From Deltaproteobacteria bacterium (GTDB lineage Bacteria; Desulfobacterota; GWC2-55-46), in contig JAKAIQ010000084.1 of assembly GCA_021825035.1 (NCBI GenBank), positions 1 to 8,420 of the forward strand: a DNA stretch of 8,420 nt, in the 5' to 3' direction. Under the pieces are notes generated by a model. It was given only the letters and a program-made list of their open reading frames with translations. It had not been told where the DNA came from and made no database searches. The position numbers were made by a program, and so were the translations under genes. Positions within the stretch are counted from its first letter, which is position 1. Every line of letters starts with the position of its first letter. Positions 5,642 through 8,420 of the stretch are shown in pieces.

Positions 5642-7040
5642 GAATACCGGCCTTAAACGGCCTGGTCCCTTTCCGGACACCTTTTGAAAGAGCCGCAGCG
5701 GCCCTAACCGTACTTTCAGGCGTCTGAAACGCCGGAAGCCCGGCTTTGTGGAACAACCCCATCCTTTTCCTCGTATAATCTCCGCCAGGGGTGCATATCA
5801 GTATCGGCTTCTTGATGACGCCCGACTTTTTTGCGATGATGTCTACAAGCTCGTCCGTCAGCTGCGGGGGGCCCCACATCGGCGCCACTATCGCCATGTC
5901 GTAATAATCGCCCTCCATGGTCTTTTCGAGGACGTCGGCGAACATCTCATTTGTCACGCTTCCTGTGAGGTCAAAGGGGTTGCCGACAACGACATATCCG
6001 GGAAAGGAGCCGAGCATGTCCTCTTTTAGATGCTTTCCCAGAGGCGCCGCGTCAAGCCCCATGCTGGCGCAGGCGTCAGCCAGACCCACGCCTATGCCGC
6101 CGCCGTCGGTTATTATCATGATTCTATTCCCGGCCGCGCTTCTTTGCATGCCGAAGGCCTTGCATCCGCCTATGAAATCCTCATAGCCCTCGAGTTCGAT
6201 TATTCCGGCTTTCTTGAACGCCGCCCTGTAGATCTCGTATCTGCCGGCTATCGCTCCCGTGTGCGAACGCGCTGCCGAGATGCCGGCGCCAAGCTTGCCG
6301 ACCTTCACGGCTATGACCGGCTTTTTTGACGAGCATCTTGACGCCGCGTCCACGAACCTTCTCCCGTCTTCAACCGACTCCATGTAAATGGCGACGGCCC
6401 CTGTATGGTCGTCATCCGCCAGAAACTCGAGACAGTCGGATTCGTTTACGTCAGCCCTGTTGCCATAGCTTATCACCCTTGCGATCCCGACGTCCTCGGC
6501 CGCAAGCTCGTCCATCGCTGTGAGCGCGAACGACCCGCTCTGGGAGATGATCGATAACGAACCGGGCCCCGGCCTTCCGACCCTGTCATCGCTAATAAAA
6601 AAAGTATCAAGCCTTGAGAAGCTGTCGTATATCCCCATGCAGTTCGGGCCTATCACCCTGATGCCCTGCAGCCTCACGATGTCCTTCAACTCCTTCTCAA
6701 GCCTTGCGCCATCGTTCCCCATTTCCGAAAAACCGCCGCTTATGATGACTGCGGCATGCGTTTTACCGCCGGTTTGCCTGAGCGCCTCGACCGCCGCCGC
6801 CGCCGGCACCGCGACGACAGCCAGATCGACATCTTCTTTTATGTCGCCTATCGCGGGATAACACTCCTGCCCTCCGACCGACCTGTATGCGGGATTCACC
6901 GGATATATCTTCCCCTTGAACCCCGAAGACCTCAGGCTCTCAAGGATCTTCCCGGAAAGCTTCCCGGGTTTATCCGACGCTCCGACAAGGGCTATTGAGC
7001 CGGGATTGAAGAATTTGTCGAGTCCGCTGATAATCCCCAT
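5634..7040 (-). CDS. acdA: ADP-forming acyl-CoA (acetyl-CoA) synthetase, alpha subunit
   Basis: This 468-residue protein is the large subunit partnering AcdB, the size of archaeal ACD alpha chains. A CoA-binding Rossmann domain comes first (residues 8-132), with FNPGSIALVGASDKPGKLSG (11-30), KIYPVNP (44-50) and VIGPNCMGIYD (129-139). The succinyl-CoA synthetase-like flavodoxin domain follows: SIISQSGSF (163-171), ISYGN (190-194), E221 in YMESVEDG and H260 in ARSHTGAIAG. H260 is the residue expected to be transiently phosphorylated. The third, ligase-CoA domain covers about 303-455 (IMIITDGGGIGVGLADA; VVGNPFDLTG). The pair gives substrate-level ATP from acyl-CoA, or activates acids in reverse. 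The ATG at 7040 has AGGA seven bases upstream and its own promoter. A TTG at 7097 would add 19 unrelated residues and cross the promoter. Fused forms also exist in bacteria (protein acetyltransferase Pat-like); here the ATP-grasp part is a separate gene and no GNAT domain is present. Confidence 0.9.
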   Translation of the reverse strand: MGIISGLDKFFNPGSIALVGASDKPGKLSGKILESLRSSGFKGKIYPVNPAYRSVGGQECYPAIGDIKEDVDLAVVAVPAAAAVEALRQTGGKTHAAVIISGGFSEMGNDGARLEKELKDIVRLQGIRVIGPNCMGIYDSFSRLDTFFISDDRVGRPGPGSLSIISQSGSFALTAMDELAAEDVGIARVISYGNRADVNESDCLEFLADDDHTGAVAIYMESVEDGRRFVDAASRCSSKKPVIAVKVGKLGAGISAARSHTGAIAGRYEIYRAAFKKAGIIELEGYEDFIGGCKAFGMQRSAAGNRIMIITDGGGIGVGLADACASMGLDAAPLGKHLKEDMLGSFPGYVVVGNPFDLTGSVTNEMFADVLEKTMEGDYYDMAIVAPMWGPPQLTDELVDIIAKKSGVIKKPILICTPGGDYTRKRMGLFHKAGLPAFQTPESTVRAAAALSKGVRKGTRPFKAGIHG

Positions 7041-7068
7041 TAAATATCCTGCTCCCTCGGTCTTTTTC

Positions 7069-7097
7069 CTTATAAAACAAGAACGACCGTATTGCAA
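7069..7097 (-). promoter_or_regulatory. Promoter for acdA-acdB(-cobD)
   Basis: The minus strand reads TTGCAA (7097-7092), a 17-nt spacer and TATAAG (7074-7069). The predicted start is near 7062, giving a leader of about 22 nt that contains the Shine-Dalgarno of acdA. A 5-bp hairpin (ACGCA/TGCGT) just after the dodecin stop precedes it but lacks a proper T-run. Confidence 0.5.
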
Positions 7098-7117
7098 ACG
7101 CAGTTTAGTTGCGTCAT

Positions 7118-7321
7118 TCAGTCTATCTTAAAAGCCACTTTCACAACGGCCTGATACTCCGCCACTTTACCGTCCGCTATTCTTCCATGATGTTCCGTCA
7201 CTTCAAACCATGCCAGGCCATGCAATGTCTTCGATGCCTTCTCAATGGCGTTGTTGACGGCGTCGTCAAAACTCTTCGACGAAACTCCAACGAGTTCGAC
7301 CTTTTTATAAACCCTTTCCAT
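7118..7321 (-). CDS. Dodecin family flavin-binding protein
   Basis: This 67-residue protein is a full-length dodecin, a small beta-alpha-beta-beta protein that forms hollow dodecamers storing or buffering flavins (FMN, riboflavin or lumichrome) in the cytoplasm. It reads MERVYKKVELVG, then SFDDAVNNAIEKASKTLHG (the single helix), LAWFEVTE (37-43 with W38, the residue that stacks on the flavin) and GRIADGKVAEYQAVVKVAF, with Q57 at the flavin-contacting glutamine position. The ATG at 7321 is fixed by AGGAGG (7332-7327) five bases upstream. An in-frame earlier start (7387) would add 22 residues absent from the family. It sits 140 nt after cbiB and 77 nt before acdA, with a candidate promoter on each side. 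The Thermus thermophilus homologue is reported to bind coenzyme A as well as FMN, which is suggestive beside an acyl-CoA synthetase. Confidence 0.94.
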   Translation of the reverse strand: MERVYKKVELVGVSSKSFDDAVNNAIEKASKTLHGLAWFEVTEHHGRIADGKVAEYQAVVKVAFKID

Positions 7322-7326
7322 AACGC

Positions 7327-7332
7327 CCTCCT
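7327..7332 (-). promoter_or_regulatory. Strong Shine-Dalgarno of dodecin gene
   Basis: AGGAGG lies five bases before the ATG at 7321. It is the best ribosome binding site in the window and decides the dodecin start over the longer in-frame alternative at 7387. It suggests high-level translation of this small storage protein. Confidence 0.85.
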
Positions 7333-7437
7333 TTTGTCGATATCCGCTGCTGCGAAGCCAAATAGAGACCGCCTCACCCCGGCGCAAGTCAGGCGATCGG
7401 GAATCCGCTCCCCTCGCGCTTCATAAACGGCTCTATT

Positions 7438-7467
7438 TTTATATATCATAGGCGGCATTTTTCACAA
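7438..7467 (-). promoter_or_regulatory. Candidate promoter for dodecin
   Basis: The minus strand has TTGTGA (7467-7462), overlapping the cbiB stop codon, and TATAAA (7443-7438) after an 18-nt spacer; an overlapping TATATA gives 16 nt. Transcription from about 7431 would give a leader of roughly 110 nt. The -35 match is only moderate, so read-through from cbiB remains possible. Confidence 0.45.
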
Positions 7468-8420
7468 TAAAAATATTATCGCAAGCCGCGCCGTAAGGGT
7501 AGCGCACGCCATCATGAAAGCGACAAGCTTCATTATTTTGACGCTTGAACCTGCTGTCGAGTCATTGACTTCAGACAGGCTTTCGCCGATGAACGGTTTT
7601 TCGGACAATATTCCATTATAACGCATCGGCCCGCCGAGCCTCACGCCGAGCGCCCCTGCCACCGCCGCCTCCGGAAAGCCCGAATTCGGGCTCGGATGGT
7701 TTCTCCCGTCCCGCATCAATATCTTCAGAGAACCTTTCCAATCATAGCCCAGCACGAAGGCCGAACAGACGACAAGAAAAGATGTCAACCTCGCCGGAAT
7801 GAAGTTGGCGGCATCATCGAGCCTTGCGGAGAACCATCCAAAATCAACATACCTCTCGTTTTTGTAGCCGACCATGGAGTCGAGTGTATTTATGGCCTTG
7901 TACGCCGTCATAAGGGCCGGGCCGCCGATGGCGAGATAGAATAATGGCGCAACTATGCCGTCGGAGGTATTCTCGGACACGCTCTCTGTCACGGCCTTTA
8001 AAACCCCCTCTTCCGGCAGATCCGATGTATCCCTGCCCACTATGCGCGAAAGCCTCTCGCGGGCTTTTTCAATGCCGGAATTTCTCAAGGCCCTGACCAC
8101 CTCTACGGCCTCTGTCTTAAGAGATTTTATCGAGATGGAAGTCCACACGAAATAGGCCGAAAGGATGAAAAAAAGGGGCCTTGAGAAGCCGTATGAGAAA
8201 TAAAGCGTCGCAAGGGTTATCCCATAGGTGACCGCGACAACCGAGACGCCAAGGACAACGCCCGTTAACTTTTCCGAGAACGGCGTACGGGCGCGCTTTC
8301 TTAATACGCCTTCAAGAGACGTTATCAGGGCGCCCATCCATCTGACCGGGTGCGGGAGCCATTCAGGGTCGCCGAGCATGAGATCGAGCGCATAGGCGAA
8401 GATGACTATAACAGGCGGAA
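7462..8420 (-). CDS. cbiB: Adenosylcobinamide-phosphate synthase, start beyond window edge
   Basis: This membrane enzyme of late cobalamin synthesis joins adenosylcobyric acid to (R)-1-amino-2-propanol phosphate (or the free aminopropanol) to give adenosylcobinamide (phosphate). The reading frame is open to position 8420 with no start codon before the ATG at 8379. The conserved N-terminal stretch ALDLMLGDPEWLPHPVRW spans that ATG, so the true start is probably only a few codons outside the window. Family blocks numbered from 8379 are ESVSENTSDGIVAPLFY (about 132-148), YKAINTLDSMVGYKNERY (about 160-177), SARLDDAANFIPARLT (about 184-199) and DGRNHPSPNSGFPEAA (about 224-239). Several hydrophobic helices (about 41-62, 66-85, 199-212, 284-304) place it in the cytoplasmic membrane. 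It appears intact otherwise. Its substrate partner enzyme CobD lies downstream on the same strand, beyond dodecin and acdAB. Confidence 0.95.
   Translation of the reverse strand, partial: PPVIVIFAYALDLMLGDPEWLPHPVRWMGALITSLEGVLRKRARTPFSEKLTGVVLGVSVVAVTYGITLATLYFSYGFSRPLFFILSAYFVWTSISIKSLKTEAVEVVRALRNSGIEKARERLSRIVGRDTSDLPEEGVLKAVTESVSENTSDGIVAPLFYLAIGGPALMTAYKAINTLDSMVGYKNERYVDFGWFSARLDDAANFIPARLTSFLVVCSAFVLGYDWKGSLKILMRDGRNHPSPNSGFPEAAVAGALGVRLGGPMRYNGILSEKPFIGESLSEVNDSTAGSSVKIMKLVAFMMACATLTARLAIIFLL

Noticed and set aside
7198..7458. 86-codon minus-strand reading frame over the dodecin leader
   Set aside because: It overlaps dodecin in another frame, has an arginine-rich low-information translation and shows no recognisable domain.
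7322..7461. Cobalamin or other riboswitch between cbiB and dodecin
   Set aside because: No B12 box or conserved riboswitch core is visible; only short GC-rich partial dyads occur. A riboswitch for cbiB would lie beyond the window edge.

Overview
The window looks like chromosomal DNA of a free-living, probably anaerobic or facultatively anaerobic bacterium. GC content is moderate (about half), and AGG/AGA and ATA codons are common. It combines a split ADP-forming acyl-CoA synthetase, anaerobic-type cobalamin genes, a dodecin, a Ste24-type protease and a proton-translocating transhydrogenase. That mix would suit Nitrospirota, Desulfobacterota or a related lineage, but this placement is inference and rests on no marker gene. 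I see no rRNA, tRNA, CRISPR array, insertion sequence or phage gene.

Layout, left to right. Positions 1-269 (minus strand) hold the first 89 codons of pntA, the NAD(P) transhydrogenase alpha subunit. Positions 270-640 are a gene-free, AT-rich leader with an inverted repeat and candidate pntA promoters. Positions 641-2423 (minus) are a two-component operon: a soluble histidine kinase whose sensor is an NAD(P)-binding-type Rossmann domain, followed with an 8-nt overlap by a NarL/LuxR-type response regulator. A 133-nt divergent intergenic region carries a good promoter in each direction. Positions 2557-3807 (plus) encode a Ste24-like M48 membrane protease, the only plus-strand gene. It converges with cobD (3810-4889, minus) with two bases between the stop codons. 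Next on the minus strand are the beta (4940-5641) and alpha (5634-7040) subunits of the ADP-forming acyl-CoA synthetase, then dodecin (7118-7321), then cbiB (7462 to the window edge, lacking only its first few codons).

Read in transcription order on the minus strand, the right half is cbiB, dodecin, acdA, acdB, cobD. CobD makes (R)-1-amino-2-propanol O-2-phosphate, which CbiB joins to adenosylcobyric acid, so these two genes encode consecutive steps of the cobalamin nucleotide-loop branch. They are separated by a flavin/CoA-cofactor module: dodecin, plus an enzyme that makes ATP from acyl-CoA. Dodecin and acdA each have a plausible promoter of their own.

The most interesting element is the left half. 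A cytoplasmic histidine kinase has a dinucleotide-binding fold where a sensor domain should be, and its operon lies directly upstream of, and points at, a transhydrogenase gene whose leader carries a dyad. The working hypothesis is a two-component system that reads NAD(H)/NADP(H) state and controls the enzyme that interconverts these pools. The domain architecture is seen in the sequence; the ligand and the regulatory link are inferred.
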